Positions 1-9,764 of a stretch of 64,000 bases of DNA are shown here, piece after piece. Below the pieces are notes generated by a model, which ran no database searches, was not told the DNA's origin, and saw only the letters and a program-made list of their open reading frames with translations. The stretch is from JACCYQ01 sp036675565 (GTDB taxonomy: Bacteria; Bacteroidota; Bacteroidia; Chitinophagales; Chitinophagaceae): NCBI GenBank assembly GCA_036675565.1, contig JAKFER010000051.1, forward strand, positions 29,916-93,915, given 5' to 3'. The position numbers were made by a program, and so were the translations under genes. Every line of letters begins with the position of its first letter. The stretch's first letter is position 1.

Positions 1-362
1 TTTTTAGGGTAAACTGTTCCTCCTGTTAGAACCTGGTATCCGTTTATTTTTTCTTATTTATATATATCTAAATAATTTTCAGAGATGAGCTGCACATCAT
101 AGTCAAGAAATAAAATATTCTCAAAATTCGATTTGGAGATCAATAAATTTCTTGCATGTACACGGCCTGCATTATTGGTAAGTTCAGAATAGTTAAAGAC
201 TCCCCCTGACCACTTACGCATTTTTTGTGTAAATGAAATTTCTGAGCCATCATTCAGAATATTTATTTCAATATTTATCTCGGATAATGATGCCTGCAGA
301 ACAAGATCTGCAATTAATTTACCTGCATCATAATTGTAGACCGGAATGCAAATACTTATCAT
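1..362 (-). pseudogene. Family 2 glycosyltransferase N-terminus interrupted by an in-frame TAA stop; runs off the window
   Basis: The first 102 codons give a GT-A fold start: a beta strand ISICIPVYN at residues 2-10, LNDGSE around 36-41, NNAGRVHARN around 63-72, and a DxD-like LDYD at about 86-89. This predicts a family 2 glycosyltransferase using a nucleotide-sugar donor. Translation stops at a TAA at 54-56, yet the same frame stays open from 53 to the window edge and reads EKINGYQVLTGGTVYPK, which matches the usual continuation of the family (a GGT-Y motif after the DxD). This is therefore a nonsense codon inside the domain, not a frameshift. It could be a true pseudogene, a sequencing error or recoding. 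The start codon sits directly on the U-run of the upstream porU terminator. The remainder lies outside the window. Confidence 0.7.
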
Positions 363-368
363 AAAAAA

Positions 369-394
369 ATACTCACAGTTTAAGCTGTGAGTAT
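369..394 (-). terminator. Rho-independent terminator of the porU-like gene
   Basis: A perfect 10-bp stem (ATACTCACAG with CTGTGAGTAT) encloses a six-base loop about 22 nt after the stop of the PorU-like gene. On the minus strand it is followed by a run of seven T. The T-run abuts the start codon of the glycosyltransferase fragment. Confidence 0.85.
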
Positions 395-416
395 AAAAAT
401 AAATTGTTTTAAGCTT

Positions 417-3400
417 CTAACGCATTAAATACATTTTGCCATACCCTTTATTAAAGTATTGGTCAGTCCGATCTCCTTCTGCTTTATATTTATCCAATAG
501 CTTTCCATTTAAATTCGTGATGACGCGGTAAAGGTAAATTCCATTGGCCAGTTTCTGCCCATACTGATCGGTACCATCCCATTTAAAATCTGTGATGTTT
601 CGCCCGATATGAATAGGACCTAATTCTTCTTTGGTGATTTCACGTACTATTTTACCTGTAATAGTCATGACCTGAATCCTTAGGTTTTGTGGCACCTCAC
701 TACCGGTTAGCGTAAATACAAAAGCCGTGGAAGTTGTAAACGGATTTGGATAATTAAGCATATTCGAGATCATCGGTTTGTTGATCACCTGGAAACCTAC
801 CCGATATTCAATACTACCTGCCAGGTTATCTGTTTTATCTTTCCCAGAAACAATTAATTCGTAATCTCCGTCCTCAAAAAATGCAGGATTAAATTCAATG
901 GTTGCTTCATTAGACTCTCCAGGTGTTGGAGGAATGTACCTGACTGAATCATTATTAAAATAGAATGGGCGAATATTGCCATTTGGATAACGCACCTGCA
1001 AAGTAACCAGTGAAGTATCATCCAACAAAAGGAATTTCGCTTCATCCTGTAGTTTGATCAGGATCTTTGGTTTGGCGGAAACGATATCCCTATTTAAAAT
1101 ATGTACGCCATCAAATGTTACATCCAATAAAGGATTTAAACTATCCCTGCTTATGATGAAATCCTTGTAAAGAAAATTATTAAAATGGTATTGTTCCGGC
1201 TGATCATTATCCGGATTAAAATCTATAAATAAAGTATTCCTGCCTGAAAAATTAGTGGTCTCAAGCTGATAACTCACATGCACGGAATCACCAATTACAA
1301 GTGGTTTTTGCCGGCTGATAGGAATGATATGCGAAACATTATTCTGATCGGTCACTATCATTTTTACTAACAAACTATCAAATGGTGTCTGACTAACATT
1401 TTTAAAAGCAATTTTGAAATTTAATGGCTCACCTACTTCAAGAGAATCTTTCATTTCAAACATATAATTTGGTGCAATAGCACCTTCAGGTACGGGATCA
1501 TACGTTAAACGCCAGTAATCAAGTTGGTAAGGAGAATAAGTAACGGTATCTGTATTTATCATACCCAATTTTAAATAAGGGTAAGTTATTGGATCAATGG
1601 TTGAAATATCAAATATTTTTTGCCCTAAATCAAGACCGCTAATTAACACTGTTTCTGTTCCTGTATTTGATATCCCCAAAACTGAAATTTTCGGATTATC
1701 CCCAATAGTAGATTCCATTGCATGACCATCCCAAAATAATTGTTTCCATTCTTTTGCAGGACCAAAAGCTGGAGATTTTATGTATCCAATAGTATCAGGT
1801 GATCTAACAGTAACATCCAACGTAATTCGATCAGCAATGCCTTCTGATAAAACTGATTCTGGTTGAAAATTCTCCGTGTCCTCTTTTTTAAAATTAAAAA
1901 TATAACTACGCGGCCGGTTGAATGAATCTAAATTGGCAAATCCATATTGAACCAATTGATGGTACAATGACTTTCCGGAACCATATATAGCAGTATCTGC
2001 TCTCCAAATATCAGGATAAGTATTCCCAGTCATATTTTGATTGGAATTCGACCTGATCACTACAAATGATTTTGAAGGTATTAAATCCAGGAAGTCCATT
2101 GCCTTCTTTCTATCTACTGCTGTATTTACCTTAAACTCAAAATTAAATGCTTTACCACAACCCAAACTTCCATATAAACCAGATCCGCTAGAATATTGAT
2201 TTCTCCATGGCTTCATTGTCAAAGGGTCAAATACATTTATTATTAATTCATCATAAGTACATCCGCCGCCTATATAAGGATCTCCATTTACAGAAACAAT
2301 AAACTCAGAATTCTGGCTCGCTATTGGGAAAATTGCATTTCGACTAAAAATGTTTGTAGACACTGAATCAAATCTTAAAGTTCGTGATGCATCTGCCAGT
2401 ACCAATCCCTGATATTCGGAGTTCTGTTGTTGAAAATAATGCGACTGGTTAAACCCAGGTTCACTATCAGCTAAATAAATGAATGATGCCATATGCCAAT
2501 TGGGTGTACCTGAAGTAGGTGCAATGGCTACACGCCAATAGTAGACTGTATTATTTATAAATGAAAAACCGGGTTCGAATTCCAAAACACCACCACCAGA
2601 AGTTTTAGACTGTGTCTTTTTAAAAGAGGAATTAAATAAAGCAGTGGTATCAATTTCCAATAAATATTGCTTTGACTCACTTAATGGATTGGCTGTTGAT
2701 GCAGCAAGTTTTATATTCTGATTGTTGATAATAGCAAAATTATAAGGATAAACAGGTCTTATATCATCCTCATAAATAAAAACGTCTTTGGTTATGGAGT
2801 TATTGGTTTCGTATAATTCATCCACTTCAAAATCAGCATCGATTGTTACTGTTATTTTGTTCAATCCTTTATCTTTTACAGGATCGATGGGAACAGTTAC
2901 ACTGATCGAATCCATATACCTGATACCTGGAATGGTATCTCTTTGAATAATTTCAATTGTTTGATTAGGAAACTGTCTTTTAATTTCAATGACAATGTTT
3001 TTGTCAATCGCTTTTCCAATATTAATAAAACTGGCATCTACTTTAAAATTTGTTTCAGCTATAGAAACAAAACTGGGATCTATTTTTACCATTGGTTCTT
3101 CAATGGCATAATCCGGTTTTGCGTGTGTATTTAAACGGATAGCTGGATCACCGTGAAGAATTAGTTCTTCCGAATGTACCCTTGAATAAAAATCACCTTC
3201 AGTTGTCAGGTCAAAAATATCCCTGATGGTTTCTTGTAAATTTTCACCCAATGTTCTATGATAGAAATTCCGTGTAAGATTATTATAATTGCGTGTATTA
3301 TAAATATCCAGGTAATGCACTATCCCAAAATGAGAACTGGCTATAAATGCAATTGAACCTTTATTGGGAGTAAGTACAAATTTCTCAGATAAAGTTTCTT

Positions 3401-5453
3401 GTTGCTGCAATCGAAAACTACTAAAATTGTAAAAATTACCCACGTTACAGCCTAAAGCGAAGAATAAAGGATATTTACCGTTGTTATTATATGCCTCAGG
3501 TTTATCCAGGTTAAATTCCAGAGTTGTTGCAGAAGAGTGACCAAAATAAGTGATCATACTCATTCCTTCTTCAAATAATTTTGCAATCTGTACGGTATTC
3601 AATTGTTCCACTGCGTCCGCTGAGGTTTTACTGAAAGTATATACATTGGCCCCAAACAAAGTATCTTCAATTATTTTCTTATACTTTGCCATATAGGTTT
3701 CAAGAATACCCTGTAAACCGCCTTCACTGGCACCTATTATGTGCACTACATTTTTCATCCAATCTTTTTCATCAATAATGGGCGAAGAATAAGCCTGGTG
3801 TTGCTCGTATTCTTTTACTTTATTAAAATATGCAGACACTTCAGCAGTGCTGATTGCACCTATCCGACCTATAGGAATTTGCGGTTGACTACTTCCCGGG
3901 TTGGAAGTAAATAAATTATCGGAAGCCGGGTTACCAAAAGTTGCAACCAGGTTCAACTTCTCCATGTCGGGATTACTCTCACCAGTTCGGTATTGATTAT
4001 ACGTTACCCCCTTTCCAATCAAAAAAACAAATTTTGGTACAACAGCATAATTTGCCCTTGTATATAAAACAAAGTTTCGGATAGCAATTGGATGTTTTTT
4101 TATACCGAATGCAAACTGGTCTGTTAATTCCTGTTCATCATAAGTTTTTGCATTATAACTTCCACCAATGCCACTGCTTCTATACTGACGGTATTCTTCA
4201 ACAGGATCTGAACCGTCCTGCCCTTGCCTGAGTTTTGAATTCGTTATGATCAGGTAATCTCCCTGGTTGGAGGATATTCCATAGTCAATAAAATTCCTTG
4301 TAATAAATCCGCCCGTTATGGGTAATATGTTTATTGCTGTTTGATTAACCAATACCAATTCTCTGTCAGTTGCTGAAGGTTGCAAAACAACTTTTAAAAG
4401 CGGTGCAGCAGAAATATCCGCAACATATCGTTTTCCATTGGTAAGATCATATAATACCGGTGCCTGGCCCCCAAAATTGAAGTTTGATATCTCCAGGTAG
4501 TTGCCCAATGAATTAGCGGGTAACTTAAAAGAAAAATTTCTGCTTCCTCCAAAATTAAACAGGCGCGGATAAGTCAATTCACTTCGTGCGATAACCATCC
4601 TGTCTGATGTAAATGTTGTAATGTCATCAAACGAAATGGCCGCAGAATTTGTACTTATAACGGAAATGGGTACTGGAAAGCTGGCTTTTGCATACGTCAT
4701 GAAATTCATTTGCTGCATGGTATCAATAACCACATTATTGATTCTTACGCCCACCTTTCGCGGATAAAATGCATTCCCGGCAGCTGCATAACTGATGGTT
4801 GCATCCGGTCCGCCTGTATACACAAATAAATTGCTGTTTGTATAATTTATAAAAGTGTTGTGCCTTAAATCAGCACTTGACCAACCTTCCCCTTTATCAT
4901 AAGCGCTGGAATATAAAAATTCACCAACATTCACTGCATGCCCGGCATGAATTTTATTGCGGAAATAATTGCCTTCCGTATGCATGAAATATTCTTCTTT
5001 CGGTAAAATATTTCCAGCAACATCATTAACAGTTTCGGCTAGCCGAAGATTTCCCCCCGCCGGATTGATTGTTAAGAAAAAGGCAGCCGTATCAGTTTGC
5101 AAACTGATTTTATCACTCAATTGGTAATCAGGTGCCTGGTAAATCTTTGTATCAGGTTTGCCATCATTTCTTTCTCCCCAAAACTCTATATAACCACCTG
5201 CACTGATAGGTCCCGAACCAGAGGTTGTATACAATGGAATTTCCTTCCCATTCCTCCATAATTGAAAATGTTCTGCAGGTGCAGAACTGATTCCCATTGT
5301 GGAAAGATCGTTATACGTAATCCGGTAAAGACCGGTTACACCAACCTTGAATTTGTAATAGGTTTTATTATAATCAATCCATTCATTATTATACACCTGG
5401 CCCTGAACGGTAAAACCTGAGATGATAAAGAACAGAAGTAAAAATCGTTTCAT
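417..5453 (-). CDS. PorU-type (PorU2-like) C25 gingipain-family sortase of the type IX secretion system
   Basis: A 1678-residue secreted C25 cysteine peptidase. A signal peptide covers about residues 1-19, followed by a long beta-rich N-terminal region. The gingipain-like catalytic His639 lies in YFGHSS and Cys669 in ALGCNVG. Ig/CARDB-like segments follow (about 760-900 and 1290-1560), with a FlgD-like, T9SS C-terminal-domain-like end beginning NYPNPF near 1568. PorU in T9SS cleaves C-terminal signals of cargo at the cell surface and attaches cargo to a lipid anchor. At 1678 residues it is far longer than Porphyromonas PorU (about 1160), which fits the larger PorU2-type paralogs of Chitinophagales and Cytophagales. 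It is 24 nt downstream of a PorV-like gene in the same orientation, so the two are probably co-transcribed. Whether it is the main sortase or a specialised one cannot be decided here. Confidence 0.85.
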   Translation of the reverse strand: MKRFLLLFFIISGFTVQGQVYNNEWIDYNKTYYKFKVGVTGLYRITYNDLSTMGISSAPAEHFQLWRNGKEIPLYTTSGSGPISAGGYIEFWGERNDGKPDTKIYQAPDYQLSDKISLQTDTAAFFLTINPAGGNLRLAETVNDVAGNILPKEEYFMHTEGNYFRNKIHAGHAVNVGEFLYSSAYDKGEGWSSADLRHNTFINYTNSNLFVYTGGPDATISYAAAGNAFYPRKVGVRINNVVIDTMQQMNFMTYAKASFPVPISVISTNSAAISFDDITTFTSDRMVIARSELTYPRLFNFGGSRNFSFKLPANSLGNYLEISNFNFGGQAPVLYDLTNGKRYVADISAAPLLKVVLQPSATDRELVLVNQTAINILPITGGFITRNFIDYGISSNQGDYLIITNSKLRQGQDGSDPVEEYRQYRSSGIGGSYNAKTYDEQELTDQFAFGIKKHPIAIRNFVLYTRANYAVVPKFVFLIGKGVTYNQYRTGESNPDMEKLNLVATFGNPASDNLFTSNPGSSQPQIPIGRIGAISTAEVSAYFNKVKEYEQHQAYSSPIIDEKDWMKNVVHIIGASEGGLQGILETYMAKYKKIIEDTLFGANVYTFSKTSADAVEQLNTVQIAKLFEEGMSMITYFGHSSATTLEFNLDKPEAYNNNGKYPLFFALGCNVGNFYNFSSFRLQQQETLSEKFVLTPNKGSIAFIASSHFGIVHYLDIYNTRNYNNLTRNFYHRTLGENLQETIRDIFDLTTEGDFYSRVHSEELILHGDPAIRLNTHAKPDYAIEEPMVKIDPSFVSIAETNFKVDASFINIGKAIDKNIVIEIKRQFPNQTIEIIQRDTIPGIRYMDSISVTVPIDPVKDKGLNKITVTIDADFEVDELYETNNSITKDVFIYEDDIRPVYPYNFAIINNQNIKLAASTANPLSESKQYLLEIDTTALFNSSFKKTQSKTSGGGVLEFEPGFSFINNTVYYWRVAIAPTSGTPNWHMASFIYLADSEPGFNQSHYFQQQNSEYQGLVLADASRTLRFDSVSTNIFSRNAIFPIASQNSEFIVSVNGDPYIGGGCTYDELIINVFDPLTMKPWRNQYSSGSGLYGSLGCGKAFNFEFKVNTAVDRKKAMDFLDLIPSKSFVVIRSNSNQNMTGNTYPDIWRADTAIYGSGKSLYHQLVQYGFANLDSFNRPRSYIFNFKKEDTENFQPESVLSEGIADRITLDVTVRSPDTIGYIKSPAFGPAKEWKQLFWDGHAMESTIGDNPKISVLGISNTGTETVLISGLDLGQKIFDISTIDPITYPYLKLGMINTDTVTYSPYQLDYWRLTYDPVPEGAIAPNYMFEMKDSLEVGEPLNFKIAFKNVSQTPFDSLLVKMIVTDQNNVSHIIPISRQKPLVIGDSVHVSYQLETTNFSGRNTLFIDFNPDNDQPEQYHFNNFLYKDFIISRDSLNPLLDVTFDGVHILNRDIVSAKPKILIKLQDEAKFLLLDDTSLVTLQVRYPNGNIRPFYFNNDSVRYIPPTPGESNEATIEFNPAFFEDGDYELIVSGKDKTDNLAGSIEYRVGFQVINKPMISNMLNYPNPFTTSTAFVFTLTGSEVPQNLRIQVMTITGKIVREITKEELGPIHIGRNITDFKWDGTDQYGQKLANGIYLYRVITNLNGKLLDKYKAEGDRTDQYFNKGYGKMYLMR

Positions 5454-5477
5454 TTTAATTTATTTATCGGGATACGG

Positions 5478-6611
5478 TTATTTCTTTTTACGGTTGTTGA
5501 TCATATCTAATTTCAATGAAAATACATGAGTAAACAATGGATTGGATTGATTGGCCAGGTTTGTAAATGCATAATCAATAGTAAGTGATGAAACTTTAAA
5601 ACCTGCACCTGCACTGGGCTGGTAGATCCAAACCTTTTTTTGATTTAAAGTATCTCCATCTGCCAAAGCTTTTTGAAAATTATTGATACCAGCACGCAGA
5701 TAAAATACATCATTAACATTACATTCAATTCCCATTTTCGGATCAACACTGACAGGATCAGCACTGATAACCGTATTACGCTGTCCATCAAAAGTGAGAT
5801 CAAAATTAGCTTCTGCCAATAAACTTACTTTTTCACTGATATCAAATTCACGGGCAACACCTAAGATTAACCTTGGCGCTGTTAATTCAGTTGATTTTAC
5901 GGGAATTTCATTATTGGTCAGGTATAAAACTTCTTTTTCTCTTTCTGTAAAAGAAAAAGACCATGCGTTAAAAGTAGAAGTGATATCACGGCCAGAGATA
6001 CCAAATTTCCATTTGTCTTTATGAATTTGCAGACCAGCATCTATTCCAAAACCCCAGGCTTTGGCAAATTTTCCAACATTGCGGTGAATCACTTTTGCAT
6101 TCACTCCAAACTGCACGTTCTTATTTTCTGATTCTTTTATTTTTTGAGCGAATGAAACCAGGAAAGCGTAATCGGCTGACGAAAATGCCTGGATGTTATT
6201 GTAGTTAATTGAACCATCGGGTTCTACAAGAAATAAAGTGTTCATGATATCGTCTACGGCAAACCGAAGACCGGTAATGGCCAATGTTCTTTTATTGCCG
6301 GCAGATGGAAATGCGATTCCTGCAAAATCATATTTTCCGATACCAGCAAAATATTCCGCGTGCATCAGGTTTACCTGGGGTTGATCCTTTACAAAGACCA
6401 ATCCTGCAGGATTCCAATATGCAGCAGTACCGTCGTTTGCTGAAGCAACCTGCGCACTACCCATGGCCAACCCCCTTGCACCTGCACCAATATTGAGAAA
6501 TTCATTGGAGTATTTTCTAAATTGAGCTTCCCCGGTAAAATTGATGAAAATAAAAAAAATGGATAAGGCTAAGGCGGGTGATTTCATGCGGAGAGGTTTC
6601 TTATAATGCAA
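5478..6611 (-). CDS. PorV/PorQ-family outer-membrane barrel protein (PorV2-like) of the type IX secretion system
   Basis: A 377-residue predicted outer-membrane beta-barrel of the PorV (LptO/UPF0164) family. The N-terminus after the signal peptide has the family hallmark: NIGAGARGLAMG near 40-52, then ANDGTAAYWNPAGL. The C-terminus is made of alternating hydrophobic strands. PorV shuttles T9SS cargo from the translocon to PorU, so its place immediately upstream of the PorU-like gene argues for a functional pair. The call begins at the first ATG; a second ATG eight codons in (6587) would leave a cleaner signal peptide (MKSPALALSIFF) and is equally plausible. A TATTTTTG -7 element at 6645-6652 fits either start. 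Confidence 0.82.
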   Translation of the reverse strand: MHYKKPLRMKSPALALSIFFIFINFTGEAQFRKYSNEFLNIGAGARGLAMGSAQVASANDGTAAYWNPAGLVFVKDQPQVNLMHAEYFAGIGKYDFAGIAFPSAGNKRTLAITGLRFAVDDIMNTLFLVEPDGSINYNNIQAFSSADYAFLVSFAQKIKESENKNVQFGVNAKVIHRNVGKFAKAWGFGIDAGLQIHKDKWKFGISGRDITSTFNAWSFSFTEREKEVLYLTNNEIPVKSTELTAPRLILGVAREFDISEKVSLLAEANFDLTFDGQRNTVISADPVSVDPKMGIECNVNDVFYLRAGINNFQKALADGDTLNQKKVWIYQPSAGAGFKVSSLTIDYAFTNLANQSNPLFTHVFSLKLDMINNRKKK

Positions 6612-6644
6612 TTAGTTTGTTGTTTTAAAAGGATAACGGAAAAG

Positions 6645-6652
6645 CAAAAATA
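6645..6652 (-). promoter_or_regulatory. -7 element (TATTTTTG) for porV-porU
   Basis: On the minus strand this reads TATTTTTG, matching the Bacteroidota -7 consensus TAnnTTTG. It lies 34 nt before the first ATG of the PorV-like gene. No convincing TTG was found about 20 nt upstream. Confidence 0.5.
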
Positions 6653-6758
6653 TACTTTCGCCCCTCAAAATCATAGCTTTCAGTCGTAAATGATGGAAAA
6701 TTGAAAACGTATTGAATACAAATATATTGCAGCATTCTGATGGCTTTTAAATCTGCTT

Positions 6759-6766
6759 TACATTTG
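6759..6766 (+). promoter_or_regulatory. -7 element (TACATTTG) for tyrS
   Basis: TACATTTG lies 13 nt before the ATG at 6779. It would be inside the coding region if translation began at the earlier ATG (6740), so it supports the shorter tyrS start. The leader would be only a few bases long. Confidence 0.5.
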
Positions 6767-6778
6767 CCAAAAAGTAAA

Positions 6779-8062
6779 ATGAACCTGATAGAAGAACTTT
6801 CCTGGCGTGGAATGATCCAAAACATCATGCCAGGCACTGAAGATCAACTACTTAAAGAAGTAACCACGGGCTATATCGGGTTCGATCCCACTGCAGACTC
6901 GTTGCACATCGGAAGCCTTGTTCCCATTATCCTGCTCGTTCACTTACAAAAAGCCGGTCATAAACCAATTGCCCTGGTTGGTGGCGCTACAGGAATGGTT
7001 GGTGATCCTAGTTTTAAGAGCGAAGAAAGAAATATGTTAAGCGAGGATGTTTTAAGCAAAAATGTAGATGGGATTCGCAATCAACTGATTAAATATCTTG
7101 ATTTTGAAGCTGGCAAGCCTAACAGCGCTGAAATGGTCAATAATTATGAATGGTTTAAACAAATCACTTTCCTTGATTTTATCCGGGATGCCGGAAAACA
7201 CATCACGGTCAACTATATGATGGCCAAAGACAGTGTAAAAAAGAGATTGGAAGGTGACTCTGGAATGAGTTTTACCGAATTTACCTACCAGTTGGTTCAG
7301 GGATACGATTTTTACTGGCTTTACAAGCATAAAAACTGCAAATTGCAAATGGGCGGCAGTGATCAATGGGGAAATATTGTTACCGGCACCGAACTGATAA
7401 GAAGAAAAGCCAATGGAGAAGCTTTTGCTTTTACCTGTCCTCTTATTACTAAAGCAGATGGCGGAAAGTTCGGTAAATCAGAAAAGGGAAATGTTTGGCT
7501 GGATCCTGAAAGAACATCTCCCTACCAGTTTTACCAATTTTGGTTAAATGCTGCTGATGATGACGCTGAAAAATATATAAAAATATTTACATTTTTACCC
7601 AAAATTGAAATTGAAGAAACTTTAAATCAACATAAGAAAGATCCTGGTCAAAGAATTTTACAAAAAAAACTGGCAAAAGAAGTTACCACTTTTGTACATG
7701 GGGAAAACGAATGTGAGGCTGCAATTCAAACAACCGAAAAACTATTTAGTGGAGACCCGGTTGAAAACCTTCGATCATTAAATGAGAAGGAACTTTTACA
7801 ATCAATGGAAGGTGTTCCCCTTTCAAATTTTCCGATGGAAAAAGTGGAATCTGGTATAGATGTGATCGGTTTTCTATCTGAAACTTCTATATTTCCCAGT
7901 AAAGGAGAAGCCCGCAAAACCTTACAACAAGGCGGAATCAGCATCAACAGGGAGAAGGTTTCCGAAGTGGCCATGCAAATCAATTCATCTCATTTACTAA
8001 ACAACAAATATATCCTGGTACAAAAAGGAAAGAAGAATTTTTACCTGGTTTATTGTCAATAG
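6779..8062 (+). CDS. tyrS: Tyrosyl-tRNA synthetase
   Basis: A class I aminoacyl-tRNA synthetase charging tRNA-Tyr in the cytosol. It shows GYIGFDPTADSLHIGSL, which contains the HIGH-like signature HIGS, then GGATGMVGDPS, the tyrosine-binding QGYDFYWL, QMGGSDQWGN, and the KMSKS-like KFGKS (residues 230-234 from this start). The last 65 residues form an S4 RNA-binding domain. An in-frame ATG 39 nt upstream exists, but homologues begin near MNLIEEL, the added 13 residues look like untranslated sequence, and a -7 element lies between the two ATGs. The resulting 427 residues match the family length. It is transcribed divergently from porV. Confidence 0.95.
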   Translation: MNLIEELSWRGMIQNIMPGTEDQLLKEVTTGYIGFDPTADSLHIGSLVPIILLVHLQKAGHKPIALVGGATGMVGDPSFKSEERNMLSEDVLSKNVDGIRNQLIKYLDFEAGKPNSAEMVNNYEWFKQITFLDFIRDAGKHITVNYMMAKDSVKKRLEGDSGMSFTEFTYQLVQGYDFYWLYKHKNCKLQMGGSDQWGNIVTGTELIRRKANGEAFAFTCPLITKADGGKFGKSEKGNVWLDPERTSPYQFYQFWLNAADDDAEKYIKIFTFLPKIEIEETLNQHKKDPGQRILQKKLAKEVTTFVHGENECEAAIQTTEKLFSGDPVENLRSLNEKELLQSMEGVPLSNFPMEKVESGIDVIGFLSETSIFPSKGEARKTLQQGGISINREKVSEVAMQINSSHLLNNKYILVQKGKKNFYLVYCQ

Positions 8063-8116
8063 ATCTTTCTTAACCCGGTTGGTATGTTTTTTTTATATGG
8101 TGAATAAAATTCTACC

Positions 8117-9016
8117 ATGATGAAATATTTAACCGGGTTATTTCTTTGTATAATAACCGCAATCCAGGCCTTTAGTCAACAAGATTCTGTTTCCGTTGCT
8201 ATTTTAAATGATTCAAACATTTTAATTAAAGATTCTGTTGGTGTTGATGCTAAACCATTTGTAAACCCGGACCTGGAAGTTTATAAGTTGAAACCAGCGG
8301 TTGATGTTCCATTAACTGCAATAGGAACTGGTTTAAGTTTATTGGGATTCTCAAAAATTTACAGCAAAGATGCCTCTTCCGAAGAAGATATACTGGCCTT
8401 AAGAAAAAGTGATATCAATAGTTTTGACAGGAGTGCGGCCGACAATTATTCGGAAAAGGCAACCAAACAAAGCGATATGCTTTTCTATGGCTCCATGCCA
8501 CTTCCTTTAGTATTATTATTGGATAAAGATATCAGGAAGGATGCCGCGAAAATTGGTTTTTTATACCTCGAAGCACTTTCAATTACTGGTGTGTTTTATA
8601 CCGGGTCTAATTATTTTGTAAACCGTTACAGGCCATTGGCATATAATCCTGAAGTTCCGATGGATGAAAGAAGAAGTGGTGGTTCAACCAATTCTTTTAT
8701 AGGTGGTCATCCCGCGATGGTAGCCACATCTGTATTTTTTATTGCAAAAGTATATGCTGATTATCACCCGGAATCTAATTTTAAATGGGTTCTATACACA
8801 GCGGCATCAGCTTCAACATTTGCTACTGCCTATTTACGTTATAAAGGTGGAAAACATTTTCCTTCTGATTTAATCACCGGAGTTGCGATCGGTACTTTAA
8901 GTGGTATACTTGTTCCCCAGTTTCATAAGAACAAATTAATAAATAACGAAAGGGTAAAATTGGCTCCGTTCCACAATAATTTTTCCAGTGGATTATCTTT
9001 CAGTTATCGCTTATAA
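8117..9016 (+). CDS. PAP2-family phosphatase, secreted or membrane-bound
   Basis: A 299-residue protein with a signal peptide (about 1-20, ending AFSQQ) and a C-terminal PAP2 domain. The three signature motifs are visible: RP at 172-173 in NRYRP, a modified PSGH motif GGH at 196-198 (Pro-Ser replaced), and R241-x5-H247-x3-D251 in the third motif. Members dephosphorylate lipid phosphates such as phosphatidic acid or undecaprenyl pyrophosphate on the outer side of a membrane. Two or three hydrophobic segments (about 140-165, 200-215, 255-270) fit membrane association. It follows tyrS by 54 nt and converges on the SGNH gene, overlapping it by 6 nt. The substrate is unknown. Confidence 0.8.
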   Translation: MMKYLTGLFLCIITAIQAFSQQDSVSVAILNDSNILIKDSVGVDAKPFVNPDLEVYKLKPAVDVPLTAIGTGLSLLGFSKIYSKDASSEEDILALRKSDINSFDRSAADNYSEKATKQSDMLFYGSMPLPLVLLLDKDIRKDAAKIGFLYLEALSITGVFYTGSNYFVNRYRPLAYNPEVPMDERRSGGSTNSFIGGHPAMVATSVFFIAKVYADYHPESNFKWVLYTAASASTFATAYLRYKGGKHFPSDLITGVAIGTLSGILVPQFHKNKLINNERVKLAPFHNNFSSGLSFSYRL

Positions 9017-9682
9017 GTCCAGGTTAGACAGCACTTTCCAAATAGATTGAGCAACCAGTAAATTTCCTGCAGAATTCAAATGCACCCGGTCGGATGTTAA
9101 AATACCGCTTGGTGCATTTGCAGGATTATTTTTCAAATTATATGCAAGAAAATCTTTGCGTAAATCAATCAATTGGAGATTGTTCTTTGTTGCCAGGCTA
9201 CGAACAATATGAGTATATGCATTCAAATCTCCATCCTGCGGATTGCTGTAATCAGTTTTTTCGCCAATAACAGTTGGCGTGCAAAGAATGACTTTTATTT
9301 TTTTTTCTTTTAATTGATCAATGATTTCCTGGTAAAAACGTTCGAAGCGATCTGTATCTGTTCCGGTGCCGGCAAGTGATTTATGCCACACATCATTTAT
9401 CCCAATATAGATCACAACCACATCTGGTTTTTGATTGATAACGTCATTCTTTAATCGAAAAAGAAGATCGTATACTTTATTTCCTCCAATTCCGCGGCCA
9501 ACGAATTCGAATGAATGTTTATTGCTGCTCATCTTTGCTATACTGTCTAACAGGGAAATATAACCGCCAGGTTTTATTCCGGCTTCCGTTATAGAATCAC
9601 CAAAAAATATGACTTTTAAATTTTTATCGGGCATGAAGGAAAGAATATTAACTGCAAATGCCAGGAGCAACAAAGATCTCAT
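9011..9682 (-). CDS. SGNH/GDSL-family esterase
   Basis: A 223-residue protein with an N-terminal hydrophobic export signal (1-16) and the four SGNH blocks: nucleophile Ser30 in FGDSIT, Gly in GRGIGGNKV (62-70), Asn96 in GIND, and Asp198/His201 in DRVH. This predicts a periplasmic or surface esterase acting on acyl groups of carbohydrates or lipids. Its length is typical of the single-domain rhamnogalacturonan-acetylesterase/TesA-like class. Its 3' end overlaps the convergent PAP2 gene by 6 nt. The substrate cannot be told from sequence. Confidence 0.85.
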   Translation of the reverse strand: MRSLLLLAFAVNILSFMPDKNLKVIFFGDSITEAGIKPGGYISLLDSIAKMSSNKHSFEFVGRGIGGNKVYDLLFRLKNDVINQKPDVVVIYIGINDVWHKSLAGTGTDTDRFERFYQEIIDQLKEKKIKVILCTPTVIGEKTDYSNPQDGDLNAYTHIVRSLATKNNLQLIDLRKDFLAYNLKNNPANAPSGILTSDRVHLNSAGNLLVAQSIWKVLSNLDL

Positions 9683-9764
9683 CAGTGATTATTTAATATA
9701 AAGTAATTGCCGGATCAATCAACCAAAATGAAAAATATGATGGGGATAGAGATGTAACATATTT

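Noticed and set aside
1..362. Frameshift as the cause of the broken glycosyltransferase
   Set aside because: The downstream family-like residues are in the same frame as the upstream part, so a nonsense codon explains it without an indel.
6740..6778. N-terminal extension of tyrS from an earlier ATG
   Set aside because: Homologues start near MNLIEEL, and a -7 element lies inside the extension.
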